A stretch of DNA of 14,434 bases from PALSA-607 sp036510735 (lineage in GTDB: Bacteria; Actinomycetota; Actinomycetes; Acidothermales; Acidothermaceae): positions 1 through 14,434 of the forward strand of contig DATCDK010000196.1 of assembly GCA_036510735.1 (NCBI GenBank), in the 5' to 3' direction. Below the pieces are notes generated by a model, which saw only the letters and a program-made list of their open reading frames with translations, did not search any database and was not told where the DNA came from. Both the position numbers and the translations under genes were made by a program. This document shows, piece after piece, positions 6,340 through 14,434 of this stretch; position 1 is the stretch's first letter; every line of letters starts with the position of its first letter.

Positions 6340-7983
6340 ATGGATGCCGTCACCACGGTGCCGAGCCCCACCAATGAACCGCCGCTGCACTTTGCGCCAG
6401 GAAGCTCCGAGCGTGCCCGGCTCGAGCTTCGCTTGAAAGAGATGTCGGGCGAACAGGTCGAGTTGACGATGTCGCTCGGCACCCGTCGTCCGATCGCTGG
6501 TGGCGAACCCATCGACGTCGCCGCGCCGCATCGCCGGTTCACCGTCTTGGGTCGTATGCATGAAGCGACTACCGCCGACGTGACCGACGCGATCGAGACC
6601 GCGATGGCTGCGGCTCCCGCATGGAGAGCTTTGAGTTTCGACGACCGCGCGGCCATCTTCTTGAAGGCCGCCGATCTGCTGGCTGGCCCCTGGCGCGACA
6701 CGATCAACGCCGCGACGATGCTGGGCCAAAGCAAGACGTGCTACCAGGCCGACATCGACGCAGCCTGCGAGCTCGCCGACTTCTGGCGATTCAACGTGCA
6801 CTTCGCCCGGGGCATTTTGGCCGAGCAGCCGATCTCGCCGCCAGGAGTCTGGAACCGGCTCGACCATCGGCCGCTCGAAGGCTTCGTCCTCGCCATCACC
6901 CCGTTCAACTTCACGTCGATCGCAGGCAACCTGCCCACCGCGCCGGCCATTATGGGCAACGTCGTCGTCTGGAAGCCCGCACCGACGTCGCAGCTGTCGT
7001 CGCATTACCTGATGGCCATGCTCGCCGAGGCCGGACTGCCCCCCGGCGTCATCACCATGGTGACTGGCTTCGGGGCAGCCGTGTCGCAGGTGGCGCTGCC
7101 CCATCGTGACCTCGCGGGCATCCACTTCACCGGGTCGACGCCGGTGTTCCAACAGCTGTGGCGCACCGTCGGCGACAACCTCGCGAGCTACCGCAGCTAC
7201 CCGCGGATGGTCGGCGAAACAGGCGGCAAGGATTTCGTCATCGCGCATCCATCGGCGGACGTCGATGTGTTGCGCACTGCGCTCGTACGCGGTGCGTTCG
7301 AATATCAGGGCCAGAAGTGTTCGGCCGCGTCACGTGCGTACGTGCCCCTGTCGGTGTGGCGGCGACTCGAAGGCAGTCTCCTCGCAGAAGTCGAGGCGTT
7401 GCCGATGGGCGACGTCAGCGATTTCTCGAACTTCATGGGTGCCGTCATCGACGGCCGCTCGTTCGCGCGCTTGCACGCCGCAATCGAACGCGCACGTACC
7501 ACCGCGGGCCTTTCCGTTGTCGCGGGCGGACAGACCGACGACAGTGAGGGCTGGTTCGTCCGGCCGACAGTTGTGCTGGGTGAGGATCCTGCCGATGAGG
7601 TCTTCGTGCGCGAGTACTTCGGGCCGCTGCTGGCCGTGCACGTCTTCGACGATGACCGCTATCCCGAAGTGGTCGCGCAAGCAGCCGACGTCTCGCCGTA
7701 CGCCTTGACGGGCGCGATCATCGCCCAGGACCGGGCCGCGATCGCGACCGCGACCGACGCATTGCGCTTTGCCGCCGGCAACTTCTACGTGAACGACAAG
7801 CCGACCGGTGCGGTGGTCGGCCAGCAGCCGTTCGGCGGTGGGCGGGCCAGCGGCACCAACGACAAGGCGGGCTCGGCACAGAACCTGCTGCGATGGACAA
7901 GCACGCGGGCCATCAAGGAGACCTTCGTGCCGGCCACGAGTTGGCGCTACCCGCACATGGACGCCGCCGAGGAAAACGGGTGA
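6340..7983 (+). CDS. pruA: L-glutamate gamma-semialdehyde (P5C) dehydrogenase
   Basis: This 547-residue NAD(P)+-dependent aldehyde dehydrogenase oxidises glutamate gamma-semialdehyde, in equilibrium with pyrroline-5-carboxylate, to glutamate in proline and arginine breakdown. It is the stand-alone mycobacterial-type enzyme, not the PutA fusion. Features: ITPFNF (186-191), the cofactor-site FTGST (263-267), catalytic Glu in GETGGKDF (E293), the nucleophile Cys in YQGQKCSAASRAYVP (C327), the YFGPLLAV block (426-433) and a P5CDH-like end QPFGGGRASGTNDKAG. Length fits the family. ATG 6340 has AGGAG (6327-6331) 8 nt upstream; the in-frame GTG 6331 overlaps that site and is unlikely. The stop overlaps the GDH start by 4 bp, so product and consumer of glutamate are made together. 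No proline dehydrogenase gene is in the window. Confidence 0.96.
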   Translation: MDAVTTVPSPTNEPPLHFAPGSSERARLELRLKEMSGEQVELTMSLGTRRPIAGGEPIDVAAPHRRFTVLGRMHEATTADVTDAIETAMAAAPAWRALSFDDRAAIFLKAADLLAGPWRDTINAATMLGQSKTCYQADIDAACELADFWRFNVHFARGILAEQPISPPGVWNRLDHRPLEGFVLAITPFNFTSIAGNLPTAPAIMGNVVVWKPAPTSQLSSHYLMAMLAEAGLPPGVITMVTGFGAAVSQVALPHRDLAGIHFTGSTPVFQQLWRTVGDNLASYRSYPRMVGETGGKDFVIAHPSADVDVLRTALVRGAFEYQGQKCSAASRAYVPLSVWRRLEGSLLAEVEALPMGDVSDFSNFMGAVIDGRSFARLHAAIERARTTAGLSVVAGGQTDDSEGWFVRPTVVLGEDPADEVFVREYFGPLLAVHVFDDDRYPEVVAQAADVSPYALTGAIIAQDRAAIATATDALRFAAGNFYVNDKPTGAVVGQQPFGGGRASGTNDKAGSAQNLLRWTSTRAIKETFVPATSWRYPHMDAAEENG

Positions 7984-10900
7984 GCACCGACGGCGTTGAC
8001 GGCGCGGCGGACGCTGACTTCGTCGCGAGGTACTTCCTGCACGTCGCGGCAGAGGATCTCGCCGGTCTGTCCGATGAACAGATGCGTGACGTCGCGTTCG
8101 GGCATCGTGAGTTCGCGTCGATCCGGCCAGCCGGCGTACCCAGGGTGCGGGTCTTCGCATCGCCGACTCAGCCGCGGCACGCAGTCATCGAGATCGTTAC
8201 AGACGACATGCCGTTCCTCGTCGATTCGGTGACGCAGGAACTCGCCCGAACCGACGTCGCGATCCATCTCGTCGTCCACCCACAGTTCGTTGTTCGTCGC
8301 GACCTGCACGGGCAGTTGCTCGCCGTCTCCGGCACGCTCGACGCGCACGAGGCTCCCGCGGACGCCGTCGTCGAATCGTGGATGCATCTGGAGGTCTTCG
8401 GGCCGGCTGACCAGAATGCGGAAGAGGTACTGCGCCGAGACATCGTGCGGGTCTTGCAAGACGTTCGCGATGCGGTCGAGGACTGGCCCAAGATGCGGGC
8501 GTATGCGTCACGCGCCGCTGACGAACTCGAAGCAGAGCCGCCGAGCGCGGTGCCGGCACCGGAGACCGTCGAGGTCGTGGAGTTCCTGCGCTGGCTGGCT
8601 GACGACCATTTCACGTTCCTCGGCTACCGCGAGTACCGGTTGGTCGACGACGAGGGTGTTGACGCGTTGGCCGCGGTGTCTGGCACCGGGCTCGGCATCC
8701 TGCGCGCCGACAAGCTCCGGCCGCGCCCCCTCGCTGACCTGCCGCAAGAAGTGCGCGCTCGCGTGCGCGACCCGCAACTGTTGCTGATTACCAAGGCCAA
8801 CTCGCGGTCGACCGTTCATCGTGGGGTCTACCTCGATTACATCGGCATCAAGACATTCGACAAGTCAGGCGCGGTGATCGGCGAGCGCCGCTTCCTCGGG
8901 CTGTTCACTTCTGTGGCCTACACCCAGAGTGTGTGGAAAATCCCGCTGCTGAAGAGCAAGTCGGCGGCGGTGCTGGAGCTTTCCGGATTCAATCCGCGCA
9001 GTCACAGTGGCAAGGACCTCGTCGAGATCATCGAGGATCATCCGCGTGACGAGCTGTTCCAGATGTCGGCGCCTGAGCTGTACGAGACAGCGATGGGGGT
9101 GCTGCATCTGCAGGAGCGGCGGCGGCTGCGGTTGTTCATGCGCCGCGATGTGTACGGACGTTTCGTCTCCTGCCTCGTGTATCTACCGCGTGAGCGCTAC
9201 GACACTCAGGTGCGGCTGAAGATGCGCGCGATCTTGCTCGATGCTCTGGGCGGTTCGAGCATCGACGACACGTTCCGGGTGGCCGAGTCGGTGCTCGCCC
9301 GCGTGCACTTCGTCGTGCGCGTTGATGCCCGCAGTCCCGTCGAGGTCGACCGCGACGACCTGGAGAGCCGGCTCGTCGTTGCCACCCGCACATGGGAGGA
9401 CGACTTCGCTGACGCGCTCGAGGCTCGATTCGGCGATGAGCTCAACACGAGCGTCGCGGCGCGATACGGCGATGCGTTTCCCGAGGCATACAAGGAAGAC
9501 TTCGCCGCCACTGTGGCTGTCGACGATCTGCAGCGGCTCGATGCGTTGCACGACGACGGCGACCTCGACGTCGAGTTGTATCAGCCTGTTGACACCGATG
9601 CATGCGATCTCGCGGTCAAGCTGTTCCGCCGCGGTGCGCCGGTATCGCTGTCGTACATGCTGCCGATGCTGCAGTCGATGGGCGTCGAGGTCACTGACGA
9701 GCGCCCCTACGAAATCGAACGTCGCGACGGCACAGTCGCCTGGATCTATGACTTCGGGCTACGGCATGCACCTGTCGGCGACGAGGCCGCGCCGGCTACT
9801 TTGCACGAGCGTTTCCAGGACGCACTTGCCGCTGCTTGGCACGGGCGTGCCGAGGTCGATGGATTCCAAGCGTTGGTCCTCGAAGCCGGGCTGACCTGGC
9901 GGCAAGTGACGGTAATCCGGGCGTACGCAAAGTATCTGCGCCAGGCCGGCTATCGCTTCAGCCAGGCATATCTCGAGTCTGCGCTCCGGGCGAATACCCA
10001 GGTCGTGCGGCTACTTGTATCGCTGTTCGAAGCCCGCTTCGACCCGGCGTTCGCCCGTAACCGGTCCGGCGCCGAGATGGGCATCGTTCAGGACCTTGAG
10101 CAGGCGTTCGACGCGGTCGCCAGCCTCGACGAAGACCGCATCTTGCGCAGCTTCCTGTTGTTGATTCTCGCGACGGTTCGCACGAACCACTGGCAACTCG
10201 ACGCCGCGGGTGCTCCGAAGGAGTACCTCTCGTTGAAGATCGAGTCGCGGTCGGTGGCCGATCTGCCCGAACCGCGGCCGTGGTTCGAGATCTGGGTGTA
10301 CTCGCCGCGCACAGAAGGCGTGCATCTTCGGTTCGGTCCGATCGCGCGCGGGGGCATCCGACACTCCGACCGCCGCGAGGACTTCCGCACCGAGGTGCTC
10401 GGGCTGGCGAAGACGCAGACCGTGAAGAACGCGGTAATCGTGCCGGTCGGCTCCAAAGGTGGCTTCGTGGTCAAGCGCCCGCCCGCCGATCTGAGCGACC
10501 GGAAGGCGCAGCAGGCCGAGGTCGTGGCGTGCTACCGCACACTGATCAGCGGCCTGCTCGACCTCACCGACAATCTCATTGCGCACGCTGACGGGCAGCA
10601 GACCGTGCCGCCGAACGACGTCGTCCGCCACGACGGCGACGACAGCTATCTCGTGGTGGCAGCAGACAAGGGCACTGCCACATTTTCCGACCTCGCCAAC
10701 GGCATTTCTGCCGACTACGGTTTCTGGCTCGGCGACGCGTTCGCGTCGGGCGGGTCGGCAGGCTACGACCACAAGGCCATGGGCATCACCGCCCGCGGCG
10801 CGTGGGACTCGGTGATGCGCCACTTCCGCGAGCTCGGCGTCAACTGCCAGACCACCGACTTCACGTGTGTCGGAATCGGTGACATGTCGGGCGACGTGTT

Positions 10901-12776
10901 CGGCAACGGCATGCTGCTGTCACAGCACATCCGCTTGCTAGCAGCGTTCGACCATCGGCACATCTTCGTCGACCCGTTTCCTGATGCGGGTAGTTCCTTC
11001 GTCGAACGCCAGCGACTCTTCGACCTCGCCGGGAGTTCATGGGCCGACTACGACAGGCAACTCATTTCCGCCGGAGGAGGGGTGTGGCCGCGCTCGGCGA
11101 AATCGATACCTGTCTCACCCGAGATGGCTGCTGCCTTGGGCATCAATGCTGGCGCGCTGGCCCCCAATGACGTGATGCGAGCGATCCTGCGCGCGCCGGC
11201 CGATCTGTTGTGGAACGGCGGGATCGGAACGTACGTCAAGGCGGAAACGGAGAGCCAGGCCGACGTCGGTGATCGGGCCAACGACGCGATCCGCATCGAT
11301 GGCGTCGAGCTGCGCTGCCGTGTCGTCGGTGAGGGTGGCAATCTCGGCTTCACCCAGCTCGGGCGCCTCGAGTTCGCCCTCGCCGGTGGCCACATCAACA
11401 CCGATGCCATCGACAACTCCGCCGGCGTCGACACCTCCGACCACGAAGTGAACATCAAGATTCTGCTCGACGTTGCTGCGCGTGCGGGCGAGCTCGAGAC
11501 GGAAGAACGCGGTCCACTGCTCGTCAGCATGACTGACGAGGTAGGCAGCTTGGTGCTGCGCGACAACTACGCGCAGAACCTGGCACTGTCGTGTGGGCAG
11601 GTACAGGCACCGTCGATGTTGCATGTCCACGCGGGCTACATCGACTGGCTGGAAAAGACTGGTCATCTGGTCAGAGACCTCGAACACCTGCCCGACTCCA
11701 AGGCGATCGCCCAGCGGCGGGCCGCAGGTCTCGGACTTACCCGCCCCGAACGCGCATTGCTGCTCGCCTACGCGAAGATCACAGCGACGCAGAGTCTCGT
11801 CGCGTCGGTCCTGCCTGACGAGAACTTCGCCCAGCAAGCTCTCGTCGACTACTTCCCGAGCGCACTGCGGGAGCGATTCGCCACGACGATGACGCAGCAT
11901 CCGTTGCGCCGCGAAATCATTGCAACCCAGCTCTCCAACGAGCTGGTCAACCTGTCCGGAAGCTCGTTCCTGTTCCGCGTCGTGGGGGAGACGGCGGCGT
12001 CGGTCGCCGACATCACGCGTGCGCACACGGCGACCCGTCGAGCGTTTCGCGTTGACGAGCTGTGGCGCGCGATCGAAGCGCTCGACGATGTGGTCGCAAG
12101 CGATGTGCAGACCGGGCTGCTGCTCGGCGTCCGGCAACTGCTCGATCGCGCGACGCGATGGTTCCTGGCCAATCGCCGTCCGCCCATTGATGTCCCCGAG
12201 ACCGTCAACCAACTGAGTTGGGGCATTGCGACTGTCCTCGACGGATTGTCGGATAGCCTGCGTGGCAGTGACGCCGAGAACCTCATCGCGGCACGTGACC
12301 GTCTCATCGAGGCGGGGGTCCCCGACGATGTCGCCTCGCGCGCAATGATCCTCACCGAAGGGCTCTCGGCGCTCGCCGTCGTCGACATCGCGTTGCAGAC
12401 GAAGCTGGACGTCGAGGAGGTAGCCGCCGTTCACTTCGCACTCGCCGATGTGCTGGGCCTCTCGCGCCTCGGGACTCTCATCGGTGCGTTGCCTCGCGAC
12501 AGTCGCTGGCACACCTTGGCAAGGGCCGCCGCGCGCGACGACCTTGAGGCCGCGCACGCAGAACTGACGACGGACGTATTGCTCGCGACACCGTCGACGA
12601 TGTCGGCGGACACGCGGATTGCGGCCTGGCAGCAGGTGAACGAGGCCGCTCTCGCAAGGGCGACCACATTCGTCGACGACATCAGTGCAAGTGACGGAGC
12701 CGATCTCGCGACGCTGTCCGTGGCCCTGCGTGAGGTGCGCGCGCTCGCTCGCGCAGCTGCGTTGCCCCGCGGTTAG
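7980..12776 (+). CDS. gdh: Large NAD-dependent glutamate dehydrogenase (L_180 class)
   Basis: This 1598-residue enzyme oxidatively deaminates glutamate to 2-oxoglutarate and ammonium with NAD+, feeding the TCA cycle. It has the layout of the actinobacterial 180-kDa class: a long N-terminal regulatory half with ACT-like parts (HAVIEIVTDDMPFLVDSV at about 66-84; DDHFTFLGYREYRL near 205-218), the catalytic core in the middle, and a helical C-terminus. Core marks are RFGPIARGGIRHSDRREDFR (about 784-803), PVGSKGGFVVKRP (about 821-833), AADKGTATFSDLANG (about 893-907), GIGDMSGDVFGNGML (about 964-978) and GEGGNLGFTQLGRLEFA (about 1117-1133). GTG 7980 lies in GTGA at the pruA stop with GAGGA about 8 nt upstream; the open frame to 7893 is inside pruA. 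The class is often allosterically controlled by amino acids or by GarA-like FHA proteins, none of which is seen here. Confidence 0.96.
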   Translation: MSTDGVDGAADADFVARYFLHVAAEDLAGLSDEQMRDVAFGHREFASIRPAGVPRVRVFASPTQPRHAVIEIVTDDMPFLVDSVTQELARTDVAIHLVVHPQFVVRRDLHGQLLAVSGTLDAHEAPADAVVESWMHLEVFGPADQNAEEVLRRDIVRVLQDVRDAVEDWPKMRAYASRAADELEAEPPSAVPAPETVEVVEFLRWLADDHFTFLGYREYRLVDDEGVDALAAVSGTGLGILRADKLRPRPLADLPQEVRARVRDPQLLLITKANSRSTVHRGVYLDYIGIKTFDKSGAVIGERRFLGLFTSVAYTQSVWKIPLLKSKSAAVLELSGFNPRSHSGKDLVEIIEDHPRDELFQMSAPELYETAMGVLHLQERRRLRLFMRRDVYGRFVSCLVYLPRERYDTQVRLKMRAILLDALGGSSIDDTFRVAESVLARVHFVVRVDARSPVEVDRDDLESRLVVATRTWEDDFADALEARFGDELNTSVAARYGDAFPEAYKEDFAATVAVDDLQRLDALHDDGDLDVELYQPVDTDACDLAVKLFRRGAPVSLSYMLPMLQSMGVEVTDERPYEIERRDGTVAWIYDFGLRHAPVGDEAAPATLHERFQDALAAAWHGRAEVDGFQALVLEAGLTWRQVTVIRAYAKYLRQAGYRFSQAYLESALRANTQVVRLLVSLFEARFDPAFARNRSGAEMGIVQDLEQAFDAVASLDEDRILRSFLLLILATVRTNHWQLDAAGAPKEYLSLKIESRSVADLPEPRPWFEIWVYSPRTEGVHLRFGPIARGGIRHSDRREDFRTEVLGLAKTQTVKNAVIVPVGSKGGFVVKRPPADLSDRKAQQAEVVACYRTLISGLLDLTDNLIAHADGQQTVPPNDVVRHDGDDSYLVVAADKGTATFSDLANGISADYGFWLGDAFASGGSAGYDHKAMGITARGAWDSVMRHFRELGVNCQTTDFTCVGIGDMSGDVFGNGMLLSQHIRLLAAFDHRHIFVDPFPDAGSSFVERQRLFDLAGSSWADYDRQLISAGGGVWPRSAKSIPVSPEMAAALGINAGALAPNDVMRAILRAPADLLWNGGIGTYVKAETESQADVGDRANDAIRIDGVELRCRVVGEGGNLGFTQLGRLEFALAGGHINTDAIDNSAGVDTSDHEVNIKILLDVAARAGELETEERGPLLVSMTDEVGSLVLRDNYAQNLALSCGQVQAPSMLHVHAGYIDWLEKTGHLVRDLEHLPDSKAIAQRRAAGLGLTRPERALLLAYAKITATQSLVASVLPDENFAQQALVDYFPSALRERFATTMTQHPLRREIIATQLSNELVNLSGSSFLFRVVGETAASVADITRAHTATRRAFRVDELWRAIEALDDVVASDVQTGLLLGVRQLLDRATRWFLANRRPPIDVPETVNQLSWGIATVLDGLSDSLRGSDAENLIAARDRLIEAGVPDDVASRAMILTEGLSALAVVDIALQTKLDVEEVAAVHFALADVLGLSRLGTLIGALPRDSRWHTLARAAARDDLEAAHAELTTDVLLATPSTMSADTRIAAWQQVNEAALARATTFVDDISASDGADLATLSVALREVRALARAAALPRG

Positions 12777-12801
12777 CTCACTACGCCGTCGGCGCGTGCT
12801 A

Positions 12802-12823
12802 GCCGCGTTCAGCTGAACGCGGC
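12802..12823 (+). terminator. Perfect 22-bp palindrome after the GDH gene
   Basis: GCCGCGTTCAG is followed directly by its exact complement CTGAACGCGGC, 26 bp after the GDH stop. As RNA it forms a 9-bp GC-rich stem with a 4-nt loop. CAAAACA follows in place of a U run. Actinobacterial terminators often lack the U run, so termination of the pruA-gdh message is the best reading; a dimeric protein-binding site is possible too. Confidence 0.55.
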
Positions 12824-13132
12824 CAAAACACTGCATGTCGGTGAAGGCCTGTTGCGATACGTCATTGCCGCCGAAGTCTCCTCGTTGCGCACGCTACCGG
12901 GGCCGCCTAAGACCGGCCGCGCTGGACGGACACTCGATCAGGACCACGGTTCTTTCTGCCACCGGGTAGTTCCCACCCGGTGTGGACGCGGCGCGTCAGC
13001 AGAACAAGGTATTGGAAGAATGCGACCTCAACGACTCGAGGTGTGAGCCGAAGAAGCCGTGTCCTCAGGGCATCTTCGACACTCCTGCGCGGCCCGTTTG
13101 CTTCGCGGCACTTCGGTGGCCCGTCTGGGTCG
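12824..13132. other. Gene-poor gap between gdh and vapC
   Basis: The frames here are short or overlap hairpins and show no family pattern, usual start context or compositional bias of the neighbouring genes. The only structure I see is an 8-bp hairpin, CACCGGGT (12960-12967) and ACCCGGTG (12975-12982), with a 7-nt loop. The stretch may hold 3' ends of the converging transcripts or decayed sequence. I see no tRNA and no promoter I would defend. Confidence 0.5.
12960..12982. terminator. Hairpin in the gdh-vapC gap
   Basis: The arms CACCGGGT and ACCCGGTG pair perfectly around AGTTCCC. The hairpin lies between converging transcripts, about 150 bp beyond the vapC stop on the minus strand. TTCTTTC precedes it on the plus strand, giving GAAAGAA after it on the minus strand, so there is no T run for either direction. 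A bidirectional terminator is possible but unproven. Confidence 0.3.
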
Positions 13133-13570
13133 CTAGCTCGACGGGGTCCATCTCGCGCCGTTCGAGCCGGGCAGTACAACAGTGCCGATGCTTTCGGCGT
13201 GGCAAAGCTCCAGCAGATGGGGGTCGGAGGTAGCCAGCGGTATGGCGCGGTCGTGGGCGACGGCGGCAGCGAGGCAGTCGGCCATACTCACTGCACACCG
13301 GGTTTGGTGGTAGTAGCGCCCCCGCAGTCGCCCTGCCCGGGCGCCAGCTTGTGCATCGATCGGGAGCGCGTCGTGCAGTCCCAGTTCGGCGAGGTCAAGG
13401 AACACATCATCTTCGTCGGCGCCTGCAAGCCGAATGAGATGATCGACAACCTCACCCACGCCTACCGCGGTCAACGACACGTCGTCGGAACGCATCAACG
13501 AGGCCACCTCATCGGCTGCGGGTTCGTCGCGCAAGAAAGCGATAACCGCATACGCGTCGAGCACGATCAA
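13133..13570 (-). CDS. vapC: PIN-domain ribonuclease toxin, VapC family
   Basis: This 145-residue protein is a complete PIN domain. The four acidic residues that bind Mg2+ are present: D5 in MIVLDAYAV, E40 in VGEVVDHL, D98 in SMADCLAAA and D116 in LATSDPHLLEL. VapC toxins cut specific RNAs, often tRNA or rRNA loops, when freed from VapB. TTG 13570 gives the usual MIVLDA start and overlaps the antitoxin stop by 4 bp (TTGA); GTG 13564 is the alternative. The tail GSNGARWTPSS is short and slightly unusual. The intact acidic set suggests a working toxin. Confidence 0.92.
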   Translation of the reverse strand: MIVLDAYAVIAFLRDEPAADEVASLMRSDDVSLTAVGVGEVVDHLIRLAGADEDDVFLDLAELGLHDALPIDAQAGARAGRLRGRYYHQTRCAVSMADCLAAAVAHDRAIPLATSDPHLLELCHAESIGTVVLPGSNGARWTPSS

Positions 13571-13812
13571 GAGCGCTCACGACCCCGGGTCGCTCGCCGC
13601 TCCTGGGCGCGGGCCGCGTCGGCCGATGGTCCCCGATTGGCGTACTTGCCTTTCAGCTCGGAGATCGGATGCTCCGAGATCGGCCGCATCACCACCCGGT
13701 CGCCAAGGTCGACAACCACCACCTGCCGGGTGTTCCACCTCGCTCGGGTCTCTGCCGGGATCGACACCTGACCGTTACGGGACACTGTCATCACATGCTC
13801 ACGGGACTCCAT
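13567..13812 (-). CDS. vapB: AbrB-type antitoxin, VapB family
   Basis: This 81-residue protein has an N-terminal SpoVT/AbrB swapped-hairpin DNA-binding domain (MTVSRNGQVSIPAETRARW at 8-26, then VVVVDLGDRVVMRPI at 31-45). A charged C-terminal half (SELKGKYAN...RGRERS) should wrap the VapC active site. It precedes and overlaps vapC, the standard order. ATG 13812 lies 8 nt after a TATACA -10 box, so a leaderless message is possible. ATG 13791 (residue 8) is where many AbrB antitoxins begin and is an alternative. It would repress its own promoter, more strongly with VapC. Confidence 0.9.
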   Translation of the reverse strand: MESREHVMTVSRNGQVSIPAETRARWNTRQVVVVDLGDRVVMRPISEHPISELKGKYANRGPSADAARAQERRATRGRERS

Positions 13813-13819
13813 AACCGCA

Positions 13820-13847
13820 TTGTATAGGATCTATCACTCGTTGTATG
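13820..13847 (-). promoter_or_regulatory. vapBC promoter and candidate operator
   Basis: On the minus strand TATACA (13826-13821) forms a -10 box close to the vapB start; no good -35 box is seen. The inverted repeat ATAG-GAT-CTAT (13824-13834) overlaps the -10 box. TTGTATA (13820-13826) and TTGTATG (13841-13847) repeat directly 21 bp apart, two helical turns. Such sites fit binding by an AbrB-type VapB, which is inference. Confidence 0.45.
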
Positions 13848-14000
13848 CGCTCCGATCGCACGGCGCGCGCATCGGTCGGCCGAGGCCGGACGCGCCGCGC
13901 ATAGGACCACCTCCCGCCGCACGCTCATCGCAAAAATGATCGCCTTCAGCGGACGGACTGGGGGCTGTGCCAAAACCCTGCTGTCGTAGCGACGGTAGTT

Positions 14001-14434
14001 CTACTCCGCGGGCAGCGGCTGCTCGCTGTGGTGCGTGGCCTCGCTGTGATGCAGTGCGCGACGCACGTTGCGCGACAACGGCACCGCACCGAGCAGACCA
14101 GCGGCTGAAACTGCGCACAGTGTGAGTAACACGGTGCCGAACGCTGCCGCCGATGGGTGCGGACCGATGTGCGTGCTTAGGCTGAGGAACAGGTCGCCGA
14201 ACACGGTGATGCCGAGCACGATCGACAACTGCAGCACAGTGGTCAGCAAGCCGCTTGCATCAGCAGCCCTAGCTGGTGGCACTCGGACGAGCCCGTGCGC
14301 GAGTAGCGGGCTGAACGCGGCGCCCATGAACGCGCCGAGCACCAGCATCAACGGCACTAGCCAATAGCCACCGTGTGACCCGTCGCGCAATCCCAAGCCG
14401 ACCAGCAGGTACCCGATCGCTGCGCCCGAGAATC
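14001..14434 (-). CDS. MFS drug exporter (DHA2 type), C-terminal part only
   Basis: The last 143 residues are visible; the frame continues past the right edge, so an apparent TTG start at 14396 is internal. Membrane spans appear at the edge (FSGAAIGYLLVGLGL), at YWLVPLMLVLGAFMGAAF, TVLQLSIVLGITVFGDLFLSL and AAAFGTVLLTLCAVSAAGLLGAV. The block PLLAHGLVRVPPARAADASGLLTTVLQLS is typical of the 14-span EmrB/QacA-like family, between spans 12 and 13. These proton antiporters export drugs or other small molecules; the substrate cannot be read from this part. The tail is hydrophilic with HHSE repeats. It is on the same strand as vapBC but separated by 188 bp, so probably a different unit. Confidence 0.85.
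   Translation of the reverse strand, partial: FSGAAIGYLLVGLGLRDGSHGGYWLVPLMLVLGAFMGAAFSPLLAHGLVRVPPARAADASGLLTTVLQLSIVLGITVFGDLFLSLSTHIGPHPSAAAFGTVLLTLCAVSAAGLLGAVPLSRNVRRALHHSEATHHSEQPLPAE

Noticed and set aside
7330..8160. 276-codon minus-strand frame over the pruA end
   Set aside because: It is a shadow of pruA and the GDH start, without a recognisable domain.
11115..12836. 573-codon open frame on the minus strand opposite the GDH 3' half
   Set aside because: It is the antisense shadow of a clear coding gene in GC-rich DNA, with Arg- and Gln-rich content and no family pattern.
12907..13179. 90-codon minus-strand frame next to vapC
   Set aside because: It overlaps the vapC 3' end, has no ribosome-binding site and no family features.
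13850..14000. Possible insertion-sequence end near GGGGCTGTGCCAAAACCCTG
   Set aside because: No matching inverted copy, target duplication or transposase fragment could be found in the window.

Overview
The window looks like a chromosomal segment of a high-GC actinobacterium. Codons end mostly in G or C, GTG and TTG starts are common, and several gene families are typical of Actinobacteria: a large (L_180-type) NAD-dependent glutamate dehydrogenase, a stand-alone P5C dehydrogenase, a DUF6912-type protein, and a SAF/CpaE pair with the GPTGAPGRTT Walker motif. Genus cannot be fixed from the sequence.

Left part (1-3412): A membrane protein gene leaves the window on the minus strand; its linker repeats the hexapeptide SSAPDT. 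Divergent from it is a two-gene cassette, a ribbon-helix-helix (RHH) regulator followed by a Fic-domain protein, with an 8+8 bp inverted repeat just upstream as a candidate operator. A protein with two Sm-like halves follows. Converging on it from the right are a winged-helix/nucleotidyltransferase gene, with a possible remnant of a HEPN partner at its 3' end, and a small excisionase-type HTH gene.

Centre (3588-6233): A SAF-domain (CpaB/RcpC-like) membrane protein overlaps by 4 bp a CpaE/TadZ-like ATPase with a receiver-like N-terminus. These are Tad/Flp-pilus-type parts, but no TadA motor, TadB/C platform or pilin lies in the window. A DUF6912-type gene follows.

Right-centre (6340-12823): A translationally coupled pair, pruA then the large NAD-GDH. 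Together they would convert glutamate semialdehyde/P5C to glutamate and then to 2-oxoglutarate plus ammonium, which is the lower half of proline catabolism. A perfect 22-bp palindrome follows the GDH stop. A gene-poor gap of about 350 bp comes next.

Right end (13133-14434): A vapBC-type toxin-antitoxin pair (AbrB-fold antitoxin, PIN toxin) on the minus strand, then the C-terminal part of a DHA2-type MFS exporter running off the right edge. Overall, conserved core genes are interspersed with three toxin-antitoxin-like cassettes (RHH-Fic, NTase with HEPN remnant, VapBC). The RHH-Fic cassette is the least conventional.
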